Below, one piece after another: positions 10,092 through 19,200 of a stretch of 64,000 nucleotides of DNA. A program made the position numbers and the translations under genes. Source of the stretch: Enterococcus sp. RIT-PI-f (GTDB taxonomy: Bacteria > Bacillota > Bacilli > Lactobacillales > Enterococcaceae); contig NZ_LHOX01000011.1 of assembly GCF_001297065.1 (NCBI RefSeq), positions 186,001 through 250,000 of the forward strand. Direction: 5' to 3'. The notes beneath the pieces were generated by a model. That model was given only the letters and a program-made list of their open reading frames with translations. It was not told the DNA's origin and did not search any database. The stretch's first letter is position 1. Each line of letters begins with the position of its first letter.

Positions 10092-10787
10092 TCACTTTAA
10101 TTGCTTAACAAAAGCCAGCACCATTTCAGCCGAACGTTTGCCCGCATCTAAAATAAAGTCATCAAACGATTGGGTGGCTCCATGATCTGCCGTGTCACTG
10201 ATCGCCCGAACGATCAAGAAAGGGACATTGAATTGTTGCGCAGTTTGGGCGATCGCTGCCCCTTCCATTTCACAAGCCAACGCCTCAGGGAAGTGATCTA
10301 AAATAGCCGTAACTTTTTGCGGATCATTGATAAAGCTATCCCCTGTAACGATCAGCCCATTCTTCACAATATGATCAGTGGCTTCAGCTGCTTTCGTCAT
10401 TTCACTGATCAAATAGCGGCTTGCTTCATAATACAAAGGCATTCCGCCAGGCAATTGGCCAAACGCATAACCAAAACCAGTGACATCAACATCAAAGTAA
10501 GCGACTTTATCTGAGATCACCAAGTCACCGACTTGCAAGCCTGACCCTATGCCGCCAGCAGACCCCGTATTGATCACCATATTGACACCATATTGCTGAA
10601 TCAGCAAGCTCGTCGTGATCGAGGCCAACACCTTGCCGATACCAGAGCGTACCACGATCACTTCATGATTGCCGATACTTCCAGAAATAAATAGCGCACC
10701 GCCTCTTTCCCATGACAATGGTGTGGCTAATTGCTCTCTAAGTGCTTTGATTTCTTCATCCATTGCACCGATAATACCGATTTTCAT
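10092..10787 (-). CDS. mtnN: 5'-methylthioadenosine/S-adenosylhomocysteine nucleosidase
   Basis: This enzyme removes adenine from MTA and SAH, recycling methylation by-products and feeding the activated methyl cycle. The 231-aa protein starts MKIGIIGAMDEEIKAL at 10787, with AAGGGGGATA upstream. An in-frame start 10 codons earlier lacks a ribosome site. CEMEGAAIA binds substrate, and SDTAD carries the catalytic Asp. The length is typical. It lies in one orientation with the NUDIX and pncA genes. Confidence 0.94.
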   Translation of the reverse strand: MKIGIIGAMDEEIKALREQLATPLSWERGGALFISGSIGNHEVIVVRSGIGKVLASITTSLLIQQYGVNMVINTGSAGGIGSGLQVGDLVISDKVAYFDVDVTGFGYAFGQLPGGMPLYYEASRYLISEMTKAAEATDHIVKNGLIVTGDSFINDPQKVTAILDHFPEALACEMEGAAIAQTAQQFNVPFLIVRAISDTADHGATQSFDDFILDAGKRSAEMVLAFVKQLK

Positions 10788-10907
10788 ACATATATCCCCC
10801 TTCAAAAATCCATACATTATACAAAGCAGCTATCATTAGGCCATATCAAACCAAATAACCCCCATATGAATCTCTGCATGCTTCTCTTTTATAATAAACG
10901 CAGCGAA

Positions 10908-11204
10908 TTACAACAGAAAAATAGCCAAGCCAACAACGATCAACAACAAACCAACGATCACGATTGCTTTCATCAAAAAGCGATTCAAATCACGGGACTT
11001 TTGATTTTCTCCTGCCCGCGTTTTGGTGATATCCTTTGTTTGCTTACGTACTTTTCGATAATGGTTATCGATTTGCTTTTCTTTTTTCTGTAATTCTTTG
11101 TTGCTTTGTTTGGCGATCAGTTTTTGATTGCGTTCATTCGCCGCCTCTTCCTCTTCTTTGCGTCGCCGCAATTCCGAACGAGTGATCAATGGTTCTTTAG
11201 GCAA
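10908..11204 (-). CDS. small C-terminally anchored membrane protein with charged coiled coil
   Basis: Of the 98 aa, residues 8-72 are very rich in Lys, Glu, Gln and Arg and look like a coiled coil. A single membrane segment follows at about 78-98 (AIVIVGLLLIVVGLAIFLL) and ends the protein. The orientation is probably cytoplasmic N-terminus, tail-anchored. Its start overlaps the NUDIX gene by 8 bp, so translation is coupled. Function is not recognised; a scaffold at the membrane is only a guess. Confidence 0.7.
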   Translation of the reverse strand: MPKEPLITRSELRRRKEEEEAANERNQKLIAKQSNKELQKKEKQIDNHYRKVRKQTKDITKTRAGENQKSRDLNRFLMKAIVIVGLLLIVVGLAIFLL

Positions 11205-11775
11205 GGCCCTTCCTCCGTTTCAGTTCCAGCAATTCCCAATATTGCAACGCAAATAAAGTTTTGGCATCGCAAATCCTTCCATCTGCCACAGCAGCTTGCG
11301 CCTCTTCAAAAGTCAGTTCATAGATTTCTAACACTTCATCGTCATCTTGCGGCAACGGATTTTCCACTTTCGTGATCGCCGTGGCACAATATATGTGCAG
11401 GATCTCGTTGGCAAAACCTGGCGATAAATACATAGAATAAAGATGTTCAAGGGCATCTGGACGATAACCCGTTTCTTCTTCCAGCTCGCGGGCACCTGTC
11501 AATTCAGGTGTCGACCCTTCACCAGGATCGATTTTCCCAGCAGGTATTTCTAAGATGACCCGTTCCAATGGTTTTCTGAATTGGCGCACAAACACCATTT
11601 TATTTTCTGCTGTTAAAGCGATCACCGCAACACCGCCAGGATGAAAGACCAGTTCTCGTTTACTGGTGCCGCCATTTGGCAAAGCCACATCATCAATCAC
11701 AACATCGATGATTTTTCCATGGAAGATCTCCTTGCGCTGGATCGTTTTTTCTTCAAAATCTGTATATTCAAGCAT
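11197..11775 (-). CDS. nudF: NUDIX hydrolase, ADP-ribose pyrophosphatase type
   Basis: The 192-aa protein carries the NUDIX box (GEGSTPELTGARELEEETGY) after the beta-rich PGGVAVIAL segment. It also has the proline-containing loop (YLSPGFANE) downstream of the box that marks ADP-ribose pyrophosphatases. It probably hydrolyses ADP-ribose to AMP and ribose 5-phosphate, which links to the NAD salvage gene pncA in the same operon. The start at 11775 has GGTGGAG nearby. Confidence 0.88.
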   Translation of the reverse strand: MLEYTDFEEKTIQRKEIFHGKIIDVVIDDVALPNGGTSKRELVFHPGGVAVIALTAENKMVFVRQFRKPLERVILEIPAGKIDPGEGSTPELTGARELEEETGYRPDALEHLYSMYLSPGFANEILHIYCATAITKVENPLPQDDDEVLEIYELTFEEAQAAVADGRICDAKTLFALQYWELLELKRRKGLA

Positions 11776-11991
11776 TTTTCTCCACCTAACCTTTACTCGT
11801 CTTATCTAACAAACACTTTAGCATAATTTGCCAAAAATATCTTCTTAAGAAAAGACAAGAAAGCTTATGAATTTACTAAATATCAGAATATCCACCCCAA
11901 GTCTGATATTTTTATCCGCTGGAACATGCTAAAATAAAGATGTCGAACAACCAAATCAACTTGTCCAACGATTTTTTTAGGAGGAGGAAAA

Positions 11992-12639
11992 ATGAAAAAA
12001 AACATCCGGTTGATCGCTGGTGCGATCATACTCATTATGTTGCTGCTATTTGTTAGCGCAACTGGTACTGATACATTTACAACCTTGTTGTTGTTAGCAG
12101 GTATCGTTTTAATCGTGGTCGGCCTTAGAGGCCGCAAAGTCGAAGCCAATCCCCATGTGTTGCCTTCTTTGACCAAAGAAAGAGAAGCGCACTATTTGAA
12201 AAGCGGGATGTCGACACGTGAAATCGAACTATTTCGCGACACGATGAACCAAAGCAAACAGCAAATCGACCAACTGCAAAAAAACATTGCCCGCAACAAT
12301 AAACTAAAAGCGATTGACTTGCGGCATGACGCTTTACGGGCATCGAAGGCGCTCTTTAAAGAATTGGTCAAGGAACCAACTAAGCTGCCATTGGCCAATC
12401 ACTTTCTTTATACCCATTTGCCAAATATGGTCGATCTAACCGACAAATTCATCGAGATCAACGAACATGAGATCAAAAGTCGTGAAACCTATGAAAAAAT
12501 CGAAGAAAGCACCCAGATCATCGAACAAATGGCCTCTTTGATCGCCAAAGATTACTCGCAATTTGTTGCAGATGACCTTGATGATATGGATATTGAGTTA
12601 TCCATTGCCAAACAAAGCATAAAACGAGATAATGAATAG
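11992..12639 (+). CDS. xpaC: XpaC-like membrane protein
   Basis: The 215-aa protein has two N-terminal membrane helices (about 6-24 and 28-46) and a long cytoplasmic helical domain. The arrangement, the partner gene and the helix pattern match the XpaC (5-bromo-4-chloroindolyl phosphate hydrolysis) family. That family routinely sits in front of telA. The start follows TTAGGAGGAGGAAAA. The biochemical role is not established; a membrane partner for TelA in cell-envelope stress is an inference. Confidence 0.75.
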   Translation: MKKNIRLIAGAIILIMLLLFVSATGTDTFTTLLLLAGIVLIVVGLRGRKVEANPHVLPSLTKEREAHYLKSGMSTREIELFRDTMNQSKQQIDQLQKNIARNNKLKAIDLRHDALRASKALFKELVKEPTKLPLANHFLYTHLPNMVDLTDKFIEINEHEIKSRETYEKIEESTQIIEQMASLIAKDYSQFVADDLDDMDIELSIAKQSIKRDNE

Positions 12640-12643
12640 GGAT

Positions 12644-12708
12644 AGATCTCACGCTTACATAAGCGAATCAGATCTAAAAAAAAAATCTAGCCCAGGCTAG
12701 ATTTTTTT
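12644..12708 (+). terminator. tandem hairpins between xpaC and telA, terminator or attenuator
   Basis: The first hairpin (12644-12675) has outer AGATCT arms and an inner CGCTTA/AAGCG stem. The second (12683-12704) is AAATCTAGCC/GGCTAGATTT with a 2-base loop and T-tract, an intrinsic terminator. It lies only 32 nt before the telA start codon. It would therefore reduce telA relative to xpaC unless read-through occurs. Confidence 0.7.
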
Positions 12709-12739
12709 CGAAATGAACACATTTTTAGGAGGAGTTTCT

Positions 12740-13933
12740 ATGAGTGATACACCTGATCAAATAAAACCAGTCAACGATACCCTTGATGATCTATTGAACA
12801 ACCCATTTGCAACCCCTGTCGACACGTTGACAACGACACAACAAGCAGAGATCACTGCGCTGCAAGAACAACAACAAGCCCCTCGGCTAATCGACAAATT
12901 GCCGCCAGAAAGACAGGCACAAGCCCAAGAACTTGCCAACAAGATCGATGCCACTGACCAGCAAGCAGTCATCACTTATGGGGCAGCCGCACAGACGAAG
13001 CTCGGGGAGTTTTCGCAATCGATGTTAAATCATGTACAAGCAGCCGATATTGGCCCGGTTGGCGATTCATTGACAGAATTGATGTATCGCTTGCAAGAAG
13101 CCAATCCCGATGAATTGCGTGCGGGTGAAGGCAATCTATTCAAGCGGATGTTTGGCAAAGTCAAACAATCAATTTTTGAGATCACAGCGAAATATCAAAA
13201 AATCGGCGCCCAAATCGATAAAATCGCCGTCAAACTAGACAAAGAAAAAGATGGTCTGCTGAAAGACAACTTAATGCTGGAGCAGCTTTATCATAAAAAT
13301 AAAGACTACTTTGACGCATTAAATATCTATATCGCAGCTGGGGAATTGAAAATGCAAGAATTACAAACCACCATCATTCCTGAAGCTATGAAGAAAGCTG
13401 AACAAACCAATGATCAAATGGATGTACAGATTGCCAATGACTATACTCAGTTTTTGGACCGTTTAGACAAACGGACCCATGATTTGCGCTTAGCACGTCA
13501 AATCACGATCCAACAAGCACCACAAATTCGTTTGATCCAAAACACCAATCAGGCTTTAGCAGAGAAAATCCAAGCCTCTGTCAACACAGCCATTCCATTA
13601 TGGAAAAACCAAGTCGTCATTGCATTGACCTTGTTGCGACAAAAAGATGCTGTTACAGCACAACGACAAGTATCTGAAACAACCAACGAGCTGCTGAAGA
13701 AAAATTCTGAAATGCTTAAAGTCTCTGCAATCGAAACAGCCAAAGAAAACGAGCGGGGCATCGTCGATATAGAAACCTTGCAAAAAACGCAGAACGATTT
13801 GGTAGAAACCATCCAAGAAACATTACGCATCCAACGTGAAGGAAAAGAAAAACGTAGGGCTGCCGAAGTGGAATTGGGTCATTTAGAAGAAGATTTGAAA
13901 GACCGTCTGTTGGATTTGACGGGGAATAAATAA
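12740..13933 (+). CDS. telA: TelA-family toxic anion resistance protein
   Basis: The 397-aa cytoplasmic protein is mostly helical (Gln/Lys/Glu-rich, long coiled-coil stretches at 150-260 and 330-395). The TelA core is recognisable in [17 protein letters not shown] and in [22 protein letters not shown] 12740 follows AGGAGGAGTTTCT; an upstream in-frame ATG at 12713 lacks a site. TelA homologues are linked to resistance to tellurite, cell-wall antibiotics and bacteriocins, but the mechanism is unknown. It pairs with xpaC. Confidence 0.88.
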   Translation: MSDTPDQIKPVNDTLDDLLNNPFATPVDTLTTTQQAEITALQEQQQAPRLIDKLPPERQAQAQELANKIDATDQQAVITYGAAAQTKLGEFSQSMLNHVQAADIGPVGDSLTELMYRLQEANPDELRAGEGNLFKRMFGKVKQSIFEITAKYQKIGAQIDKIAVKLDKEKDGLLKDNLMLEQLYHKNKDYFDALNIYIAAGELKMQELQTTIIPEAMKKAEQTNDQMDVQIANDYTQFLDRLDKRTHDLRLARQITIQQAPQIRLIQNTNQALAEKIQASVNTAIPLWKNQVVIALTLLRQKDAVTAQRQVSETTNELLKKNSEMLKVSAIETAKENERGIVDIETLQKTQNDLVETIQETLRIQREGKEKRRAAEVELGHLEEDLKDRLLDLTGNK

Positions 13934-13939
13934 AGAATA

Positions 13940-13999
13940 AGCCAAAAGCAATATCAGACGTGCCCTGCACGTTATCTGATATGCGCTTTTGGCTTTTTT
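13940..13999. terminator. terminator of telA
   Basis: The long hairpin has arms AGCCAAAAGC and GCTTTTGGCT, then ATATCAGA/TCTGATAT, then GTGC/GCAC. It ends in T6. It can also serve the convergent rbsK. Confidence 0.88.
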
Positions 14000-14014
14000 A
14001 CTTAATTCAATAAC

Positions 14015-14896
14015 CTATCCAGATAAGGCATCCAGATAAGGCATCCCTGTCTGTGCCCCTAGCTTTTGAACGGATAATCCTGCAGCTTGATTGGCAAATT
14101 GGATAGCTTCTGCCAAAGAAAGATTGCGACAGATTGCAGCAGCAAAAGCGCCATTGAAGGTATCCCCAGCACCTGTTGTGTCCACGACTTGCTCTTTTGT
14201 CAATGACATAGCAGGGACCTTGCACACCGCTTGGCCATCATGATAGATGGCCCCTTGCGCACCCAAAGTCACAATGAGCTGATTCGGATACTTTTGTACC
14301 GCTTCTTCAATCGACAGCTCTGAAAATAAGGCCTTACATTCTTCCTCGTTTGGTGTAAGATAAGTGATTTGACCTATGATTTCTGAGTCAAGTTGTGTTG
14401 CTGGTGCTGGATTATATAAAACGGGGATCCCTCTCTCACAGCACCTGTCAATCAGTGCGCGATTGACCGTTTGAGGAATTTCATTTTGCAGAATAACCAT
14501 TGACAAATTTTCCCAGTCAATCAAGCACTGTTGAATAAAAGATGCAGTTAGCTGCTGATTGGCAGCCGGCACAACAATGATCCGATTATCTCCTTCAAAT
14601 AATGTAATGTGCGCTGTTCCTGAAGCTGACGCTGGGATTTTGGTGACATGATCCGTTTCGATCTGATTGTCTGTTAAGTTGTTGATCAACTGTTGACCCA
14701 ATGGATCATCACCCACTGCGCCGCAAAAGGCAACTTCCACCCCTGCGCGTCTCGCAGCGACAGCTTGATTGGCCCCTTTGCCACCAAAAAATTGTTTGAA
14801 CTGCGTACCAAATACCGTCTCGCCTTGTTGCGGTATTTGTTGTGTTTCAACTACATAGTCCATAGATAGACTACCTACGACCAAAATTTTTGGCAT
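14015..14896 (-). CDS. rbsK: ribokinase, PfkB family
   Basis: The 293-aa enzyme phosphorylates ribose to ribose 5-phosphate. The N-terminal GGKGANQAVAA motif binds substrate, and DTTGAGDTFNGAF carries the catalytic base Asp and anion hole. The last ten residues (GMPYLDALSG) result from a 13-bp tandem duplication. With one copy removed the frame would end GMPYLDRLLN instead. No rbsD or ribose ABC genes lie nearby. A GRP-type transporter gene upstream on the same strand may supply ribose. Confidence 0.92.
   Translation of the reverse strand: MPKILVVGSLSMDYVVETQQIPQQGETVFGTQFKQFFGGKGANQAVAARRAGVEVAFCGAVGDDPLGQQLINNLTDNQIETDHVTKIPASASGTAHITLFEGDNRIIVVPAANQQLTASFIQQCLIDWENLSMVILQNEIPQTVNRALIDRCCERGIPVLYNPAPATQLDSEIIGQITYLTPNEEECKALFSELSIEEAVQKYPNQLIVTLGAQGAIYHDGQAVCKVPAMSLTKEQVVDTTGAGDTFNGAFAAAICRNLSLAEAIQFANQAAGLSVQKLGAQTGMPYLDALSG
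14017..14046. repeat. 13-bp tandem duplication at the 3' end of rbsK
   Basis: ATCCAGATAAGGC occurs twice in direct contact (14017-14029 and 14030-14042), followed by ATCC. It lies in the last codons of rbsK and shifts the frame before the stop. Confidence 0.95.
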
Positions 14897-14962
14897 TTTT
14901 TCTCCTCCCCAAAATCATATATATAGTTAGTTTATCATATTCCCTTAGGCTATGATAAACAG

Positions 14963-14993
14963 CAAAAAAAGAGTCAGCCTAAAGCTAACTCTT
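14963..14993 (-). terminator. terminator overlapping the stop codon of the APC permease gene
   Basis: On the minus strand AAGAGTTAGC and GCTGACTCTT form a stem with a short loop, followed by T7. The permease stop codon TAG (14985-14987) lies inside the stem. Confidence 0.8.
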
Positions 14994-16370
14994 CTCCTCA
15001 TCTTGCAACGCACTATGCCGGTATCCATACACAAAATAAATCACCACACCAATCACCAAAGTAATCGCAAAAACGATCCAAGTGGTCATTTGCAGACGGG
15101 TCATCAAAAATAGACAGCTAGCCACGGAAAGCAATGGCAGAACTGGAACAAAGGGGACTTTGAATTCCCCTTTCTTTGGTTCTCCCAACATGTTGCGCAG
15201 TTTGATAATACCTAGCGACATTAAAATCAAATACGACAATGCGGCAATATTGGTCAACTCAGCCAAAATATTCAATGGAAATGCGGCAGCAAAGAACAAG
15301 GCAAAGGCCCCAGCAACATAGGTCGCTTTTTTGGGCGTTTGCTGCTTTGGATCTACCTCTTGCATAAAACGCGGCAGCAATCCATCTTTGCTGATTGCAT
15401 ACAACAAGCGTGCCAATGAATACATCATAGCAATCGTGACTGTTAAGAGTGTCAAGATCGCACCGACGGAGATAATCGAACCGACCAATCCGTGGTTGAT
15501 ATAACGCATCGCAAATGCTACCGGATCACTAACACCTAATTCAGTATACGGAACGATACCTGTCAAAATCAGTGTCACCACGATATATAAAACAGTGGCG
15601 ATCGCAATCGAGCCAATAATCCCTCTGGGAACATTTTTCTTGGCATCCTCGACTTCTTCCGCCGCCATTGCGACCGCGTCAAACCCTAAGAAAGCAAAGA
15701 ACACCAAAGCAGCACCATTAAAGACACCTGAGAAGCCAAACGGCATAAAGGGCTGCCAGTTGCCCGGCTCGACGAAAAATACACCAAAGATGATAAATAA
15801 GGCAATGATCGCAAATTTGACCCAAACCATCGCATTATTCAATCGCAAGGCTTTCTTCGCCTCTTGGCTCACCCATAAAGTGACAAAGACGATCACCAAA
15901 CCAGCAATCAAGTCAATATACGTCCCTTTACTTGGGTCATACCCCGCAGTCAGCGCCGTAGGCAAATAAATCCCGGCACTGGCTAAGAATCCTTGGACAT
16001 ATCCGGACCACCCTGAGGCCACCGAAGAAACAGCCAATAAAAATTCACAAATCAGGAACCAACCAGCCAACCAGGCAATGAATTCCCCAAAAACGACATA
16101 CAAGTAAGAATAAGCGCCTCCCAAAACCGGAATACGAGAAGCAAATTCTGCAAAAGACAGACCTGACAACACCACCACGATCCCGGCAATCACAAAGGAC
16201 AAAATCAGTGCCGGTCCTGCATACTCAGCAGATGCCGCCCCGGTCACAACAAAAATCCCCGTACCAATAATGGCGCCAATCCCCAGCATGATCAAATCTT
16301 TTAATTTCAATTCTTTCTTTAGGTTTGTCAAACGTTCTGGTTGTATGACCTTTTTACGAAATAAATCCAT
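14985..16370 (-). CDS. APC-superfamily amino acid permease, CAT-like
   Basis: The 461-aa protein has about 12-13 membrane helices. The first helix carries the substrate-backbone motif GIGAIIGTGIFVVTG. FLGFDAVAMAAEEVEDAKKNVPRGI is the conserved helix-6/loop signature of cationic amino acid transporter-like permeases (YfnA/CAT). It probably imports an amino acid by proton symport, but the substrate is not readable from sequence. It starts 20 bp after the GRP transporter gene and is probably co-transcribed with it. Its terminator overlaps its own stop codon. Confidence 0.85.
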   Translation of the reverse strand: MDLFRKKVIQPERLTNLKKELKLKDLIMLGIGAIIGTGIFVVTGAASAEYAGPALILSFVIAGIVVVLSGLSFAEFASRIPVLGGAYSYLYVVFGEFIAWLAGWFLICEFLLAVSSVASGWSGYVQGFLASAGIYLPTALTAGYDPSKGTYIDLIAGLVIVFVTLWVSQEAKKALRLNNAMVWVKFAIIALFIIFGVFFVEPGNWQPFMPFGFSGVFNGAALVFFAFLGFDAVAMAAEEVEDAKKNVPRGIIGSIAIATVLYIVVTLILTGIVPYTELGVSDPVAFAMRYINHGLVGSIISVGAILTLLTVTIAMMYSLARLLYAISKDGLLPRFMQEVDPKQQTPKKATYVAGAFALFFAAAFPLNILAELTNIAALSYLILMSLGIIKLRNMLGEPKKGEFKVPFVPVLPLLSVASCLFLMTRLQMTTWIVFAITLVIGVVIYFVYGYRHSALQDEEKS

Positions 16371-16390
16371 GGTTCCTCCTGAAATTTACG

Positions 16391-17257
16391 TTACGCCGCT
16401 TTCATATATCCCAGCAAGACGCCGCCAATGATCACCAGCAAACAGCCAATGACAACATAACGCAATTCTTTTTTGGTTTTCTTTTCTCCTAGAATGAAAA
16501 TACCGCCCAGCGTTGAAATAATGATGCCCATTTGCGACAATGAAAACCCAACTGCCAAACCGACTTGTTGTACAGTGATCAACATACACACATTCCCGAC
16601 GCCCCACAGCAAACCAGACAATGTATTCTTCCAAACATAGCGATCCACCGTCGTTTTGCGTAATGCGAACAAACTGGCACCAATCAGCATCCCGATACTT
16701 TGAGGCAAAATAATCGCCAACGGATCGATCCCTGCCCAAGTGATAATGATCGTATAGGCACCATAACCAATCGTAGAAGAGATCAAAGCTCTGAATCCTT
16801 TAGGAAAATCGAGCATTTTGTTTTCTGTTTCTGGCGCTTTTTCTCCATCTTGTCGTGCCGTCAAATACGCACCTAGCACCAACAAGATCAAGGCACAGAT
16901 GCCTAACAAGTAATCGCGGGTTTGTGTCCATTCAGCAAAAAAGACCGCCCCTGCCACAGTATTCAAAATCAACTGCATCCCTGTTGACAACGGCAAACCT
17001 ACAGAAACACCTAAATGTTTCATGCCATGGAATTGGCCATTTTGACCGACAGACCAGCATAAACCTGAGAGTAAACCAATGATGATCACTTTTCCGTCAA
17101 TCGTAGGCATCGTGACAAAAAACACAATCAGCGAAAAGACAAATGCACCAATCGTCATCCCTAGTGTTTGTTGATTGGCATCGCCTCCAAGTTTTCCACT
17201 GACTAAACCGATGCTGCCCCACGCGAACATAGGGATTAAAGCTACAAGTATTTCCAT
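16391..17257 (-). CDS. GRP-family sugar transporter, RbsU/GlcU-like
   Basis: The 288-aa protein has ten predicted membrane helices of the drug/metabolite transporter fold. WGSIGLVSGKLGG near the N-terminus and the second-half repeat match the glucose/ribose porter family (GlcU of Bacillus, RbsU of Lactobacillus sakei). It probably imports ribose or glucose by proton symport. Ribose is favoured because rbsK follows two genes downstream. ATG 17257 sits eight bases after TAAGG; an ATG three codons earlier is too close to it. A CcpA-like site lies in its promoter. Confidence 0.82.
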   Translation of the reverse strand: MEILVALIPMFAWGSIGLVSGKLGGDANQQTLGMTIGAFVFSLIVFFVTMPTIDGKVIIIGLLSGLCWSVGQNGQFHGMKHLGVSVGLPLSTGMQLILNTVAGAVFFAEWTQTRDYLLGICALILLVLGAYLTARQDGEKAPETENKMLDFPKGFRALISSTIGYGAYTIIITWAGIDPLAIILPQSIGMLIGASLFALRKTTVDRYVWKNTLSGLLWGVGNVCMLITVQQVGLAVGFSLSQMGIIISTLGGIFILGEKKTKKELRYVVIGCLLVIIGGVLLGYMKAA

Positions 17258-17298
17258 TTTATTCATCCTTACTATTCAGTTTTTAGTACACAAGGGTA

Positions 17299-17328
17299 AG
17301 TGTATCAGTGAAAACGTTTAAAGGACAA
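17299..17328 (-). promoter_or_regulatory. promoter of the sugar transporter with CcpA-type cre site
   Basis: On the minus strand TTGTCC (17323-17328) and TACACT (17299-17304) are spaced 18 nt. The spacer contains a cre-like site, read on the plus strand as TGAAAACGTTTAAA (17309-17322). It matches the cre consensus at all defined positions but one. Catabolite repression of the transporter is inferred. Confidence 0.6.
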
Positions 17329-17394
17329 GTTATAATTTGCTGAAAACAATGTGAAAATCAGGCGTGATACTGTACCTAGCCAATCCTCATTTTT

Positions 17395-18432
17395 CTAGCG
17401 AATTTCTTCATAATAGCTTAATAAAGGGAAAAATAAGGTCATGGTTGTGCCTTTTCCAACAGTAGACGCGGCAGTCAGTTCAATCCCTAACTCCTTGGCC
17501 AGATTTTTGGCTAAATATAAACCTAATCCTGTAGAGTGGGTGTCGGTTTTACGCCCATTTTCACCTGTGAACCCTTTATCAAAAATACGGCGCAGGTCTT
17601 CTGGGGGAATACCAATACCAGTATCGATCAATCGCAAATACGTACCTTGTGGATCTTTATCGATTTGAATCGTCAGCTGGCCATTATCAGGCGTATATTT
17701 GACCGCGTTGCTCACCAACTGGCTAAAAATAAAGGACAGCCATTTTTCATCTGTCAAGATTGACTGATCATCTCCCACGACTTTATAATGCAAATTCTTT
17801 TGGATAAAATAGTTGGCCTGATTGCGCAATACAGGTTGAATCACTGATTTTATCGACACTTCTTGAACCAGATAGTCCTTCGAAAAACTATCTAATCGGG
17901 AAACATATAAAACTTGTTCGACGTAAGCATCGATGCGGTTGAGTTCATTCTCTAATAAGATAAATTTATCGTCAGGAATATCAAACTCCACTGCATGGAG
18001 CAATAAACGAGAAGCGGCTAGTGGCACTTTGATCTCATGGACCCATGAATCAATATACTCCTTTTGCTCTTCTTGATTGCCCACGACTTGCTGCATCAAC
18101 TCTTGATGCTCGCTAATCAATTGATTGATATAGCGTTCGATCCGCTCTTCTTCGACAGAGCGCGCCCCTTGCAGATAATTTTGCAATAAATTTTCGCCAG
18201 ATCGCGGCGTGAGTTTTTGCCAAAAACGACGCTTTGCCAAAAAACTGACCGCCAAAAAAAAGACCAGCAAGACACATTGCATCAAAAATAGGTAGCCAAC
18301 AGTTCCCCAGTCTAATGGTGAGTGGGGGATCAACCAAAAGACCAACACAGTCAAAACAAAGAGAATCAACCAAGCGGCCAGCAGCAGCCAACGATCTTTG
18401 AGAAAGCCAATCAGCGTTTTTAGATGGCTCAT
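17395..18432 (-). CDS. intramembrane-sensing histidine kinase, BceS/GraS-like
   Basis: The 345-aa kinase has two N-terminal helices (about 14-36 and 43-65) with only a very short external loop. That is the mark of intramembrane-sensing kinases that work with ABC peptide-antibiotic transporters. The H-box SWVHEIKVPLAASRL places the phosphorylated His at 132. ATPase motifs follow: QLVSNAVKYTP (N), DTGIGIPPEDL (G1) and STGLGLYLAKNLA (G2). It overlaps its regulator gene by 4 bp. No BceAB-type transporter is adjacent. The ligand is unknown; a peptide-antibiotic stress role is inferred. Confidence 0.88.
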   Translation of the reverse strand: MSHLKTLIGFLKDRWLLLAAWLILFVLTVLVFWLIPHSPLDWGTVGYLFLMQCVLLVFFLAVSFLAKRRFWQKLTPRSGENLLQNYLQGARSVEEERIERYINQLISEHQELMQQVVGNQEEQKEYIDSWVHEIKVPLAASRLLLHAVEFDIPDDKFILLENELNRIDAYVEQVLYVSRLDSFSKDYLVQEVSIKSVIQPVLRNQANYFIQKNLHYKVVGDDQSILTDEKWLSFIFSQLVSNAVKYTPDNGQLTIQIDKDPQGTYLRLIDTGIGIPPEDLRRIFDKGFTGENGRKTDTHSTGLGLYLAKNLAKELGIELTAASTVGKGTTMTLFFPLLSYYEEIR

Positions 18433-19103
18433 GGCACAATATACCCTTGACCCACTTTGGTTTCAATATAACCTGCAGTCCCTGTTTGTTCGATCTTCCG
18501 ACGCAATCGGTTGATATTGACGGTCAAGGTATTGTCATCCACAAACCGCTCATCATCCCACAATGCCCGCAGGAGTTTTTCACGACTTAAAATCTTGCCA
18601 TGATTCTTCATTAAAATATAGAGCAAGCGATACTCGTTTTTGCTCAAATCGATCGTTTCATCATTGATCGACATACTGCTATTGTCAATATTCAACGTCA
18701 ATCCGTTATGGACCAATGTTTCATTGCTGCTCTCAACATAATTATACGACCGACGCAGCAACGCATTGATTTTTGCGATCAAAACATCGATCTCAAAGGG
18801 CTTAGTCACAAAATCATCGGCGCCCATATTCATCGCCATGATCATATCCATATTGGTATTGCGGCTAGAAATAAAAATGATGGGTACTTTCGATGTTTCT
18901 CGAATTTTTTGGCACCAATAATACCCATCAAACACCGGTAAATTGATATCCAAAAGAATCAATTGGGGATTTTCTGCTTCAAAATCGGCGCCTACTTGAT
19001 GAAAATCTGTCGTGCCAATCGTATCAAATTGCCATTTTTCCAATTCCTCCATGATCAACTGACGAATGACAACTTCATCTTCTACTACCATGATTTTAGC
19101 CAT
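18429..19103 (-). CDS. OmpR-family response regulator, BceR/GraR-like
   Basis: The 224-aa regulator has a receiver domain with acidic pocket EDE (8-10), phospho-acceptor Asp52 in LILLDINLPVFDGY, and Lys in VTKPFE. A winged-helix DNA-binding domain follows (LSKNEYRLLYILMKNHG, then DDNTLTVNINRLRRKIE). Start MAKIMVVEDE at 19103 is chosen by family alignment; longer in-frame starts give a non-homologous tail. It partners with the kinase gene that follows with a 4-bp overlap. Targets are probably off-site. The pair could be equivalent to SapRS of E. faecalis. Confidence 0.9.
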   Translation of the reverse strand: MAKIMVVEDEVVIRQLIMEELEKWQFDTIGTTDFHQVGADFEAENPQLILLDINLPVFDGYYWCQKIRETSKVPIIFISSRNTNMDMIMAMNMGADDFVTKPFEIDVLIAKINALLRRSYNYVESSNETLVHNGLTLNIDNSSMSINDETIDLSKNEYRLLYILMKNHGKILSREKLLRALWDDERFVDDNTLTVNINRLRRKIEQTGTAGYIETKVGQGYIVP

Positions 19104-19200
19104 AAATATGCATGCCTCACTTTTTTCGAAAATACTTTCCTTAACTGTATCAAAAAATATACCTGAAAGCGAACAATAATCGCTCATTTAACCAATAATA

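Noticed and set aside
14026-14046. Start of a CRISPR-like or longer tandem array
   Set aside because: There are only two 13-bp copies without spacers; it is a simple slip duplication inside rbsK.
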